NCBI GenBank assembly: GCA_902620895.1
Contig: CACNJU010000018.1
Coordinates: 1 to 34,758 of the forward strand
Length of the DNA stretch: 34,758 nucleotides
Source of the DNA: an uncultured Prochlorococcus sp.
GTDB taxonomy: Bacteria; Cyanobacteriota; Cyanobacteriia; PCC-6307; Cyanobiaceae
Direction of reading: 5' to 3'
In this document: piece by piece, positions 1-7,370 of the stretch
Layout: each line of letters starts with the position of its first letter
Numbering within the stretch: the first letter of the stretch is position 1
Translations under genes and position numbers: made by a program
The notes under the pieces: generated by a model
The model's database searches: none
The model's input: only the letters and a program-made list of their open reading frames with translations
Told to the model about the DNA's origin: nothing

Positions 1-77
1 GTTTTGATTATAGTTATTGAGTGATTTTACTAGCTTTGCATTATTCTTAAGATCTATCTTTAAATTTTACTTCAGGA

Positions 78-590
78 ATGTCAGTTTCAAAGAATACTCG
101 ACTATTGTCAGCCGATAAGAAATTAAATGATTTAAGCAATATAAAAGAATTCATTAATAGTGCAAACTCAAGATTAGATGCAATAACCTCAATAACCAAT
201 AATTCACATGCAATCGCAGCAGACGCCGTAACAGCAATGATTTGCGAAAATCAAGATTCACTTAATGCAAAAATATCTTTAAATACAACTAACAAGATGT
301 CCGTTTGTTTAAGAGATGGAGAAATAATTCTAAGGATTGTTGCTTATCTTTTAATTTCTAATGACGAATCAGTTTTAGAAAAAAGTTGTTTGAAGGATCT
401 AAAAAATACTTACCTTGCTCTTGGTGTACCTTTAAAAAATGCAAGAAGGGTTTTTCAATTAATGCGAGATGCAACTATCTCTGATTTGAATTCAACAGTT
501 AATAATATGCCTGGAAAAAAAGGCTTTCTTCCTAAATTAATATCTGAAACAGAGTTTCAATTTGAAAGGATAATTAATCTTTTAAACTAG
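78..590 (+). CDS. cpeB: Degenerate class III phycoerythrin beta subunit
   Basis: The 170-residue product is a phycobiliprotein of the phycoerythrin beta family. The clearest match is the block around residues 76-120, with [10 protein letters not shown], then [13 protein letters not shown] and LMRDA; the AVTAMICEN segment (about 50-57) is also typical. In normal CpeB, bilins attach at Cys50/Cys61 (one doubly linked), Cys82 and Cys165. Here only the Cys82 equivalent (Cys77) remains: the Cys50 position reads His44 (NNSHAIAAD), the Cys61 position has no Cys, and the C-terminal Cys region is rewritten ([10 protein letters not shown]). No cpeA lies beside it. This fits the high-light Prochlorococcus remnant phycoerythrin, known from strain MED4 to carry a single phycoerythrobilin. 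Its role is probably minor light sensing or a vestige rather than light harvesting; that part is inference. The 3' end overlaps the convergent cpeS by 17 bases. Confidence 0.93.
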   Translation: MSVSKNTRLLSADKKLNDLSNIKEFINSANSRLDAITSITNNSHAIAADAVTAMICENQDSLNAKISLNTTNKMSVCLRDGEIILRIVAYLLISNDESVLEKSCLKDLKNTYLALGVPLKNARRVFQLMRDATISDLNSTVNNMPGKKGFLPKLISETEFQFERIINLLN

Positions 591-1125
591 CTAAATTCCT
601 TATCTCTGAAGTATGAGAAGTCTGCATAACTGAGTTATTTTCCAGATTTCTAATAGTTGAAAATCTGGATCTTACATGAGTTGATAAAAAGGAAATTCTT
701 TCTTCGGAAACTGTTGATTTATAAATAGTTTTAATGTGTAAATTATTTTGTTTATCAACAAAATAATTTGATGATGAAATAAAGGATTCTGTATAACCCT
801 TATTTCTTAAAACAATTCCTGAATTTTCATCTTTGGGTAAAAAAATCAGAATAGTTTCATCTCCCTCACTGATATCATCATTGTCCCAATCACTAATAGC
901 TTGCCAGTTTATAGAAATGGCTATGATCTCAAGGTTTAAACTAAATTTATAATTTTTAAGAATTTCAATGACTTTTTTATTTTTTTTGTTGATATGTTTT
1001 ATATGTATTTTACTAGTTGAGTTTTCAAATTCCTGAAAAGCTAAAGTGTGAGTACTTCTAATAGATTTCCACTCTCCTATACTTTTATCAATGAATTGAT
1101 TAATTATTGTTAGATTCTTCGTCAA
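574..1125 (-). CDS. cpeS: CpeS-type phycobiliprotein lyase
   Basis: The 183-residue product belongs to the CpcS/CpeS lyase family, a lipocalin-like fold that attaches bilins to Cys82-type sites. The family signature near the N terminus is clear ([18 protein letters not shown], residues 17-34), and the conserved C-terminal strand is seen as [19 protein letters not shown]. CpeS of Prochlorococcus MED4 is known to attach phycoerythrobilin to Cys82 of CpeB, matching the single remaining Cys in the neighbouring cpeB. The reading frame needs a TTG start at 1125 to include the conserved N-terminal helix; no ATG lies at a suitable place. The start lies inside the 3' end of the upstream 59-aa gene (26-base overlap), suggesting translational coupling. 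The 3' end overlaps convergent cpeB. The function is well supported; the exact start is less certain. Confidence 0.88.
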   Translation of the reverse strand: MTKNLTIINQFIDKSIGEWKSIRSTHTLAFQEFENSTSKIHIKHINKKNKKVIEILKNYKFSLNLEIIAISINWQAISDWDNDDISEGDETILIFLPKDENSGIVLRNKGYTESFISSSNYFVDKQNNLHIKTIYKSTVSEERISFLSTHVRSRFSTIRNLENNSVMQTSHTSEIRNLASLKD

Positions 1126-1279
1126 GTTTATCTTCTACGGAATGATTTTCTGCTTTTTGTATCATTCTTACCATTGAATCCACCATTAATCTCTTTGCAG
1201 TAGTTACTTTTAATCCAGAAGGAGTAGTTGATATTTGTTCTCCAGGGCGATCATATGAAGTTGGTCTAAATGGAGTCAT
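1100..1279 (-). CDS. Small conserved-looking protein upstream of cpeS (59 aa)
   Basis: Reading the minus strand from ATG at 1279 gives 59 residues beginning [17 protein letters not shown] and ending in a hydrophilic acidic tail ([10 protein letters not shown]). The middle, [21 protein letters not shown], is a probable amphipathic helix. There is no signal peptide or membrane segment. I do not recognise a characterised family. The gene runs straight into cpeS with a 26-base overlap in another frame, so the two are likely co-transcribed. The overlap and the well-formed helix argue that it is a real gene. A link to residual phycoerythrin assembly is only a guess from position. Confidence 0.6.
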   Translation of the reverse strand: MTPFRPTSYDRPGEQISTTPSGLKVTTAKRLMVDSMVRMIQKAENHSVEDKLDEESNNN

Positions 1280-1319
1280 CTAATAACTTTAAAAATTAAT
1301 CGATATCCATTCTTGCATG

Positions 1320-1341
1320 AATAACTATTTATATAGTTATT
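1320..1341. other. AT-rich hairpin between dedA-like gene and cpeS operon
   Basis: A perfect 9-base inverted repeat (AATAACTAT, loop TTAT, ATAGTTATT) sits in the spacer between the 3' end of the VTT membrane protein gene and the start of the 59-aa gene, both on the minus strand. There is no T-run next to it, so it is not a classic intrinsic terminator. It could be a weak transcript-end structure or an operator for the cpeS operon. Confidence 0.35.
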
Positions 1342-1396
1342 GTTTGCGAAAATGTCATATCTTTCTTCTTTGATTACAGAATTATCAACTGTTTTA

Positions 1397-2032
1397 TTAT
1401 TTAGGCATTTTATTTTTTGCCAATCCTGAAATAGTTGCTAAAGCAAACATTCCCAATAGAGCAATCCCTAGAAATAATCCTGCTCCCTGGCTAACTCCAG
1501 CTCCTACTGCTACTAGTATAGAGTCACTGATTAGAAGACTTATTAATAATGCAGGAGTAAATATTTTCCAGCGAGTTCCGCCAATACCAATTGCATAGCT
1601 TAAAAAATCAAAAAGGCCAGTCATTAGTAGACCTGTCATAAGAAAGAAATTTTCTTCTAGCTGGTTTTGATTGAAACTTTCAATCTTTTGCATTGCTTTC
1701 TGGCCTACTAAATTACGTACAGGAACTCGACCATAATTTCTTGCGATAAAGAAAGCAGCTTGGCAAAAAAGGATATCAGAAAAGATTATTGTCATGTAAC
1801 CTTTTTGAAATCCTAGTAATGAACCAGCTAGCAAAGAATAAGCTGAACTTGGAAGGGCAGGTAAAATAATACTTACTCCTCTGAGTATGAATATTCCAAA
1901 AGGAGCCCAAATCCCCATACTTTCTATTTTGTTCCTTAGAGGTTGAATCCCATAATTTTGGATTAAATAAATCAATACAACAAATATTGCTATAAAAAAA
2001 ACTACTGAGAAAAATTTCTGTATTTTATTCAT
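1397..2032 (-). CDS. TVP38/TMEM64 (VTT, DedA-like) family membrane protein
   Basis: The 211-residue product is an integral inner-membrane protein. It has an N-terminal transmembrane helix (about 8-26), then a VTT-domain signature (IFILRGVSIILPALPSSAYS, about 48-67, followed by LLAGSLLGFQKG). Further hydrophobic segments lie near 80-95, 130-150, 160-178 and 183-203. The Pro-rich re-entrant loop and GxxxGF stretch are characteristic of the VTT/DedA superfamily, which includes lipid scramblases and membrane-homeostasis proteins; the exact substrate is unknown. The ATG at 2032 gives the usual family length. The C terminus is short and basic (LAKNKMPK). The upstream gene is divergent, so this gene has its own promoter. 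Family assignment is solid; function is not. Confidence 0.8.
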   Translation of the reverse strand: MNKIQKFFSVVFFIAIFVVLIYLIQNYGIQPLRNKIESMGIWAPFGIFILRGVSIILPALPSSAYSLLAGSLLGFQKGYMTIIFSDILFCQAAFFIARNYGRVPVRNLVGQKAMQKIESFNQNQLEENFFLMTGLLMTGLFDFLSYAIGIGGTRWKIFTPALLISLLISDSILVAVGAGVSQGAGLFLGIALLGMFALATISGLAKNKMPK

Positions 2033-2180
2033 TATTTTTCTAATAAATTTATTGGAAGTAAATTATTAATTTTAATATTTGATTCTATCTATAATAGAAA
2101 TACTAATCAATAAAAATTTTTACAAATTTTTAATCTTTTATTTCCTATTAATAAAAAATTTTTGAATTCCATATGAAGTC

Positions 2181-2600
2181 ATGATTAATTATAAAAATAA
2201 AGTTAATTCAATAGTTTTTAGATATTTCATTAATTTAGTCCTTTCGATTATTGTTTTCTTTTGTATTTCAATAAAACAATCAGAAGCTTTGCCTCATGAA
2301 TGGGTTGGAGTCCCTAAAAGTGAATACGGAGAGCAGTTATGGGATAGGCAAAGTATAAAAAGGAATGAGGATGGTTCTGTAAGAGTATTGAGTAAATTTA
2401 TTCCCAAAACAAAAAGTGAAATTACTAAGGATATTCTCTATACAATGGATATAAATTGTTTTGAAAAATCATTTAGAGATGTTGATGTCTCAATAGATGA
2501 AGCAAATAGTAATTTCAATGATTTAGCTAATTGGCAAGATCCAAATGGAGATAAACTGATTTTGGGTGTTATTGGTCAAGTCTGCAGAGTCGAAAACTAA
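2181..2600 (+). CDS. Small secreted protein of unknown function
   Basis: The 139-residue product starts with a basic N terminus (MINYKNKVNSIVFRYF) and a hydrophobic core (INLVLSIIVFFCISI), followed by a likely signal-peptidase site near residue 37 (KQSEA before LPHEWVGVP). The mature part of about 100 residues is rich in aromatic and charged residues and has two Cys (CFEKS and the C-terminal QVCRVEN) that could form a disulfide. The WVGVPKSEYGEQLWDRQSI and RVLSKFIP segments look like a compact beta-rich domain of the kind seen in periplasmic or lumenal cyanobacterial proteins. I do not recognise a named family. A TATAAT sequence at 2090-2095 could be its -10 box. It is monocistronic, followed by the convergent tRNA-Phe gene. 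Confidence 0.75.
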   Translation: MINYKNKVNSIVFRYFINLVLSIIVFFCISIKQSEALPHEWVGVPKSEYGEQLWDRQSIKRNEDGSVRVLSKFIPKTKSEITKDILYTMDINCFEKSFRDVDVSIDEANSNFNDLANWQDPNGDKLILGVIGQVCRVEN

Positions 2601-2657
2601 GAATTTTAAGTTAAGAAAAAACGAAAAAATAACGATTTCTCAATGATTTGAAAGTAT

Positions 2658-2682
2658 AAAACCCTGTCAAGGACAGGGTTTT
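2658..2682 (-). terminator. Intrinsic terminator after tRNA-Phe
   Basis: A perfect 11-base-pair hairpin (AAAACCCTGTC, loop AAG, GACAGGGTTTT) lies 5 bases beyond the 3' end of tRNA-Phe. The A/T flanks give U-rich tails on both strands, so it can serve tRNA-Phe on the minus strand and the small secreted protein gene on the plus strand. Confidence 0.75.
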
Positions 2683-2687
2683 AAAGG

Positions 2688-2760
2688 TGCCAGGACCCAG
2701 ATTTGAACTGGGGACACGGCGATTTTCAGTCGCCTGCTCTACCAACTGAGCTATCCCGGC
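2688..2760 (-). tRNA. trnF: tRNA-Phe (anticodon GAA)
   Basis: On the minus strand the 73-base sequence folds as a standard cloverleaf. The acceptor is GCCGGGA paired with TCCTGGC plus discriminator A. The D arm is GCTCAGTTGGTAGAGC, the anticodon loop is CTGAAAA with GAA at its centre, and the T loop is TTCAAAT. The acceptor stem contains one G-U pair. CCA is not encoded. Confidence 0.97.
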
Positions 2761-2851
2761 TCTAACCTATATACTTTAAATTAAGATGTGTAGTTTGTGA
2801 AACCCTTTTAATTAAAAATTTTATATCTTCATCAATTATCTAAAAAAACTT

Positions 2852-4081
2852 TTATTTTGAGTTCATCGCTAACAAGGCTGTACCAAATGAAGTAGTTTTT
2901 TTACATGAAACTATTGGTATATTGATAATATTTTCTCTTATTTTTCTCCATTGAGGATTTTTTGAACCTCCACCAATAGTAATAATTTTTTTTGGAAGTG
3001 AACCTGTTAGTTCACCTAGCTTTTCCCATCCTAACAATTCGATTTTAGCTAGACCCTCGAATAATGCATGTAAATAAAGTGAGTCGCTTACTGGCCTTGG
3101 ACCAAGTATTGGCTTTAAATTAGAATCATTAACAGGAAATCTTTCTCCTTTACTATTAAGAGGTAAAAGATTTAAAGAAGTGTTTTTTGATGGATTTATT
3201 TGTCGACTGAGCTCTTTTATTTCTAAATCAGAGAAAAACTGAGATAATATACCACAGCCTGCGTTTGATGCTCCTCCACATATCCAATTGCCGTTTACTC
3301 TATGGTTTGTAATTCCTTGTTTTTTTATAGGATTATCAATAATTTTCTTAACTACAATAGTTGTTCCTAAAACTGTGAGACCATCTTCTTTGCCTAAACC
3401 TGCAGCTATTACACTTGCATTAGAGTCAGTAGTGCCTGAGATTAATATTAATTTCTTATTCAAGTTAAATCTCTCTGCTAAATCACAATTCACTTGTCCA
3501 ATAATTTTCCCACTTTTAATTATTTGAGGCAGGCATTTTCCCCATGCAGTATTGAGATAGCTTTTTGGCCATGATTCTTTTTTTAGATCCCAACCAAGTT
3601 TTAGATTATTACCTTCTTCTCCATAAGTCCAATCTTTTAAAAACCAACCAGTGATCCAATCAGATTGATGTCGTAAAAGTATATTTGTCCCATATTTATC
3701 TATTAGTTTTAATGCTTTAGCAAGACTACTGTATGGAGTGCACAGATGATCTTCTCCAGAAGTTAATGATTCAAGAAGGATCTTATGTTCATTACATGCT
3801 TGGTCATAAGATATTGCTTCTCCTATTGGCTCTCCTCGTAAATTTGATGCTATTAAAGTTCCTGATGTGCCAGATATAGCCAATCTTTGAAGGTTACTTT
3901 TTACCTCAATAGGTAAACCCCCTAAAAGTTTTTCACAAGAATTGATCCAAGAATTTGGATTCTTAAAGCTACATAAATAAGGAACTGAATTTGAATATAC
4001 TAATTTCTTATGAAAATTTATTATAGATATTCTTGTGCCACTAGTTCCAAAATCTAATCCCCCATAAAAATTATCAGGCAT
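2852..4081 (-). CDS. FGGY-family carbohydrate kinase, probably D-ribulokinase type
   Basis: The 409-residue product belongs to the FGGY sugar kinase family (sugar plus ATP to sugar phosphate; cytosolic). The N-terminal phosphate-1 motif is seen at residues 8-17 (GLDFGTSGTR), and the second half has ATP-site glycine motifs (GLTVLGTT near 235-242, and IITIGGGSKNPQW near 364-376). At about 410 residues it is shorter than bacterial xylulose or glycerol kinases (about 500). Short homologues in cyanobacteria and plants, often annotated as xylulose kinase, have been shown to phosphorylate D-ribulose; this gene looks like that lineage, which is an inference from memory. It lies 13 bases downstream of metK on the same strand and could be co-transcribed with it. 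FGGY is near certain; the substrate is not. Confidence 0.85.
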   Translation of the reverse strand: MPDNFYGGLDFGTSGTRISIINFHKKLVYSNSVPYLCSFKNPNSWINSCEKLLGGLPIEVKSNLQRLAISGTSGTLIASNLRGEPIGEAISYDQACNEHKILLESLTSGEDHLCTPYSSLAKALKLIDKYGTNILLRHQSDWITGWFLKDWTYGEEGNNLKLGWDLKKESWPKSYLNTAWGKCLPQIIKSGKIIGQVNCDLAERFNLNKKLILISGTTDSNASVIAAGLGKEDGLTVLGTTIVVKKIIDNPIKKQGITNHRVNGNWICGGASNAGCGILSQFFSDLEIKELSRQINPSKNTSLNLLPLNSKGERFPVNDSNLKPILGPRPVSDSLYLHALFEGLAKIELLGWEKLGELTGSLPKKIITIGGGSKNPQWRKIRENIINIPIVSCKKTTSFGTALLAMNSK

Positions 4082-4094
4082 AGAATAAATATTT

Positions 4095-5336
4095 TTATAA
4101 AAATACTTTGGAAGCCTCCGCTAATTGGGCTGCTTTTTCTTCTACCTTTTCCCAAGGGAGATCTAGATCTCTTCTGCCAAAATGTCCATAAGATGCAGTC
4201 TTTCTGAAAAATGTACCACCCATTTTTTGGGGTAGATTTCTTAGATCAAATTCTTTGATAATCGCTGCTGGCCTTAAATCAAAGTACTTATTAATGAGCT
4301 CAGTCAAATTAGCTTGTGAAATAACGCCAGTATCAAAAGTTTCAATAAGAATGGAAATAGGTTTTGCAACTCCAATTGCATAACTTAATTGTACTTCTGC
4401 CTTTTTTGCTAATTTTGCCTCAACTATACTTTTAGCTACATAACGTGCTGCATAAGCAGCTGATCTATCCACTTTTGTGGGATCTTTACCAGAAAATGCC
4501 CCTCCTCCGTGTCTTGCGTAACCCCCATAAGTATCTACTATTATTTTTCTTCCAGTAAGTCCGGCATCACCTTGAGGCCCCCCTACGACAAATTTGCCCG
4601 TGGGATTTACAAGAAATCTTGTTGTATGAATGTTTGGTTTGATTTCTAAATCTTCAGTAGCAGGAATTACAACATGCGTCCATAAATCTCCTTTTATTCT
4701 TTGACGAATTTCTTCTTCATTTGTCATACCATCTATCTCAGGATTATGTTGAGTTGAAATTAAAATGGTATTAATCGATAGTGGTACTCCATTTTTATAA
4801 TCAATACTTACTTGAGTTTTACCATCAGGGAGTAGATAATTAAGCACGTTTTCGTGCCTTATCTTAGAAAGTTGAATGGCTAATCGATGTGCCAAGCTAA
4901 TCGGTAAGGGCATTAATTCAGGCGTCTCATCGCATGCATAGCCGAACATTATGCCTTGGTCGCCAGCACCGGTATTATCTTCTAAATCATCGTTAACATC
5001 ATCTGCTTCGTTTACTCCTTGAGAAATATCTGGTGATTGCTCGTCAAGTGCTACTAAAACTGCACAACTATTTGCGTCAAACCCTCCTGCTCTATAGCCC
5101 TCATATCCAATTTCTTTAATTACATTTCTAACAAGTTTTATATAATCGACTTTTGCTTTTGAAGTTATTTCTCCAGTAAGTAGACAAAGACCAGTGTTAA
5201 CGACAGTTTCGCATGCAACTCTGCTTTCTGGATCTTCTGTCAATAAAGCGTCTAAAACAGCGTCACTAATTTGATCACATATTTTATCAGGATGACCTTC
5301 AGTTACGGATTCTGAAGTGAAAATGAAATCACTCAT
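4095..5336 (-). CDS. metK: S-adenosylmethionine synthetase
   Basis: The 413-residue product is a full-length methionine adenosyltransferase, which makes SAM from methionine and ATP in the cytosol. The ATP-site motif GHPDK is at residues 14-18 (His15 and Asp17 are expected catalytic or metal-binding residues). The family hallmarks [12 protein letters not shown] (centre of the protein) and the glycine-rich [19 protein letters not shown] loop are intact, as is the C-terminal [12 protein letters not shown] segment. The ATG at 5336 fits the usual N terminus ([18 protein letters not shown]). The FGGY kinase gene follows after a 13-base gap. I saw no SAM riboswitch-like structure in the 136-base upstream spacer. 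Assignment is very secure. Confidence 0.98.
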   Translation of the reverse strand: MSDFIFTSESVTEGHPDKICDQISDAVLDALLTEDPESRVACETVVNTGLCLLTGEITSKAKVDYIKLVRNVIKEIGYEGYRAGGFDANSCAVLVALDEQSPDISQGVNEADDVNDDLEDNTGAGDQGIMFGYACDETPELMPLPISLAHRLAIQLSKIRHENVLNYLLPDGKTQVSIDYKNGVPLSINTILISTQHNPEIDGMTNEEEIRQRIKGDLWTHVVIPATEDLEIKPNIHTTRFLVNPTGKFVVGGPQGDAGLTGRKIIVDTYGGYARHGGGAFSGKDPTKVDRSAAYAARYVAKSIVEAKLAKKAEVQLSYAIGVAKPISILIETFDTGVISQANLTELINKYFDLRPAAIIKEFDLRNLPQKMGGTFFRKTASYGHFGRRDLDLPWEKVEEKAAQLAEASKVFL

Positions 5337-5472
5337 TTACAAATAATTTTGGAATTAAGAAATATCCTAAATTAGATTATCGTTACAAATCAATTATTGT
5401 TAATTAAAAATACTTGTATAAGAATAATGAGGTTGAAATTCTGATATTCTTGCACCAAATAAATAAGTGAAG

Positions 5473-6564
5473 TTATACTGTTTCAGCTGAAGCTGTAGAG
5501 ATCTCTTCGTTCTCGTCAGTTTGTTCAAATAACATTTGTTTGTATTTAGCAGCCATTTCTTCAGCTTTACTAAAAACTTTTTGAGGGTCAGTTAGCATAT
5601 CTCCTGGTTCAGGTTCAAGTGCTTTTGTAGACAATGAAATTCTTCCTCTCTCCGAATCAAGGTCAATTATCATAACTTTCATTTGGTCATTAACATTAAG
5701 AACATTATGTGGCGTCTCAATGTGTTCATGACTGATCTCAGAAATGTGCAATAAACCACTAACTCCTCCAATATCGATAAAAGCTCCATACGGTTTAATA
5801 CCTTTCACATTACCAACAACAACTTCTCCAACCTCAAGTCTATTCATTTTCTTCTCAACCAAAGCTCTTCTATGACTTAATACTAATCTATTTCTCTCTT
5901 CATCAACTTCAAGAAATTTTAAAGGTAAGTACTCACCTTCTAAATCATCTTTAATTTTTCGAGCACTTATATGAGAGCCTGGTATGAAACCTCTAAGTCC
6001 TTCTACTCTTACAAGAGCCCCCCCTCTGTTTGTTGCAAAAACTTCAGAATAAATTGTTGCATCTTCTTTTTGGAGTTGTCTAACCCTTTCCCACGCTCTT
6101 TGATATTCAATTCTTCTAATGGAGAGGGCTAATTGGCCATCTTCATTTTCTTCGCTCATTATGAAGAATTCTCTACTTTCTGAAGGTTGTAAAACATCAT
6201 TAAGTCCTTCAACTCTATTAATCGACACCTCCTGAACAGGCATAAAAGCAGCTGTTTTTGCCCCTATATCTATCATGGCCCCTTTGGGCTCTAGAGCAAA
6301 AACTGTACCTTTAACTAAATCGCCTGGTTTAAAGTTATAGTCATACTTACCTAAAAGTGATGCAAATTCATCTTGTGTAAATCCTACGTTGTCAAAATCA
6401 GTATTTGTTCTGCTAGAGGAAGAATCTGCTGAAGGTATCTCGCTATTCTCGAATGATAAATCTTCCTCATTTTGGGATGCTGAATCCTTATCTAAATCAG
6501 ACGGATTTTTGATTTCTTGATCCTCAGAAATTTCTTTAATAGTTTGGGAAGAATTTTCGTTCAT
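5473..6564 (-). CDS. rpsA: 30S ribosomal protein S1
   Basis: The 363-residue product has three S1 (OB-fold) RNA-binding repeats: about residues 80-150 (PGDLVKGTVFALEPKGAMID), 168-232 (the most divergent) and 244-314 (GEVVVGNVKGIKPYGAFIDI). This three-domain form is typical of cyanobacteria and plastids, unlike the six-domain S1 of Escherichia coli. An acidic, Ser-rich N-terminal extension of about 60 residues precedes the first repeat. The protein binds mRNA on the 30S subunit and helps initiate translation, which matters where Shine-Dalgarno sequences are weak, as in most genes of this window. The 5' leader contains two small hairpins, described separately. It is followed by metK after 136 bases. 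Assignment is secure. Confidence 0.96.
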   Translation of the reverse strand: MNENSSQTIKEISEDQEIKNPSDLDKDSASQNEEDLSFENSEIPSADSSSSRTNTDFDNVGFTQDEFASLLGKYDYNFKPGDLVKGTVFALEPKGAMIDIGAKTAAFMPVQEVSINRVEGLNDVLQPSESREFFIMSEENEDGQLALSIRRIEYQRAWERVRQLQKEDATIYSEVFATNRGGALVRVEGLRGFIPGSHISARKIKDDLEGEYLPLKFLEVDEERNRLVLSHRRALVEKKMNRLEVGEVVVGNVKGIKPYGAFIDIGGVSGLLHISEISHEHIETPHNVLNVNDQMKVMIIDLDSERGRISLSTKALEPEPGDMLTDPQKVFSKAEEMAAKYKQMLFEQTDENEEISTASAETV

Positions 6565-6578
6565 TTGTTGTATCGCAG

Positions 6579-6629
6579 ACTACCTAAGGTAGTTAGAAAG
6601 GAATGCTATTAGCCTGCAAACCAATAGCA
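6579..6629 (-). promoter_or_regulatory. Two hairpins in the rpsA 5' leader
   Basis: On the rpsA sense strand two stem-loops follow each other. The first is TGCTATT ... AATAGCA with a 12-base loop (6604-6629). The second is ACTACC TTA GGTAGT (6579-6593), ending 14 bases before the ATG. The second hairpin occupies the place where a ribosome-binding site would normally lie. S1 is known to autoregulate its own mRNA in Escherichia coli through leader hairpins; a similar role here is inference. Confidence 0.4.
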
Positions 6630-6672
6630 AAAGCATTTGTGATATGTATTCTACACTTTAAGATGCTGAATT

Positions 6673-7152
6673 TTATGAAATTGATGCTAATTGGTTTTTT
6701 GAACCACCTTTTAGAGACTCAAGAGTTGAAATAAAATCTTTTACCCCATTAAATTTTCTGTAAACTGAGGCGTATCTTATATAGGCGACCTCGTTTTCTT
6801 TCCTAAGATTTTTAAGTATTAATTCTCCGATTTGTGAAGATTTAATATCTTTATTAGAATCTTGAACGATTTGTGATTCAATTCCATCTACGAAATTAAC
6901 AATTGCCTCACTACTGAAATTAGTCTTTTCGCAAGCTCTTGATATACCAGTTAATAATTTTTGTTTATCAAATAATTCTCTGCTGCCGTCTTTTTTTATA
7001 ACTGAAACTGGCATTGATTCCACTCTTTCATAAGTTGTAAATCTAAAGCTGCAATTTAAGCACTCTCTTCTTCTTCGAACACTTTTACCACTATCAGCAG
7101 ATCTTGATTCCAAAACTCTGCTATCTGTGTTTTGACAGGTTGGACACTGCAT
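6673..7152 (-). CDS. nrdR: Transcriptional repressor NrdR
   Basis: The 159-residue product is the standard NrdR repressor of ribonucleotide reductase genes. The N-terminal zinc ribbon has Cys3, Cys6, Cys31 and Cys34 (CPTC ... CLNC) with the conserved [17 protein letters not shown] stretch. The ATP-cone follows from about residue 49 ([16 protein letters not shown]), ending with the [13 protein letters not shown] motif. In the cytosol it senses the dATP/ATP ratio and represses nrd genes. The ATG at 7152 gives the canonical MQCPTC start. It is upstream of rpsA on the same strand with about 108 bases between, so rpsA probably has its own promoter as well. Assignment is secure. Confidence 0.97.
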   Translation of the reverse strand: MQCPTCQNTDSRVLESRSADSGKSVRRRRECLNCSFRFTTYERVESMPVSVIKKDGSRELFDKQKLLTGISRACEKTNFSSEAIVNFVDGIESQIVQDSNKDIKSSQIGELILKNLRKENEVAYIRYASVYRKFNGVKDFISTLESLKGGSKNQLASIS

Positions 7153-7210
7153 GTAGTGAAATAATGCACTTCAACTCTAATAGTAGGGTATTATTCTAAT
7201 TATGAAAAGT

Positions 7211-7243
7211 AAAAAAAAACCTCTTGTTAAAGAGGTTTTTTTT
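7211..7243. terminator. Intrinsic terminator between psbT and nrdR
   Basis: A CCTCTT/AAGAGG stem with a GTTA loop is flanked by a run of nine A on one side and eight T on the other. It therefore works on either strand. It lies 5 bases after the psbT stop on the minus strand and marks the end of the psbB-psbT operon. Confidence 0.85.
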
Positions 7244-7248
7244 GTGGT

Positions 7249-7347
7249 TCATTTTCTATCGAATTTAGGTGGGTCTCTAAAGGCGACAGCAAAGAATAAG
7301 GTTACAACTGCGAGAGTTAGAATAAGAACGTAAGCGAAAGCTTCCAT
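7249..7347 (-). CDS. psbT: Photosystem II protein T
   Basis: The 32-residue product ([20 protein letters not shown], then [12 protein letters not shown]) is PsbT, a one-helix PSII subunit at the dimer interface. The transmembrane helix covers residues 4-22, and the conserved FRDPPK motif lies on the outer face. It follows psbB after 23 bases on the same strand, the usual psbB-psbT arrangement of cyanobacteria and chloroplasts, and a strong terminator follows immediately. The length matches the family. The ATG at 7347 is the only sensible start. Confidence 0.97.
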   Translation of the reverse strand: MEAFAYVLILTLAVVTLFFAVAFRDPPKFDRK

Positions 7348-7370
7348 AAGATTAAGTAATAAAGTTTAGT

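Noticed and set aside
5337..5472. Possible SAM riboswitch upstream of metK
   Set aside because: The 136-base spacer is AT-rich and has none of the conserved multi-stem elements of known SAM riboswitches that I can recognise.
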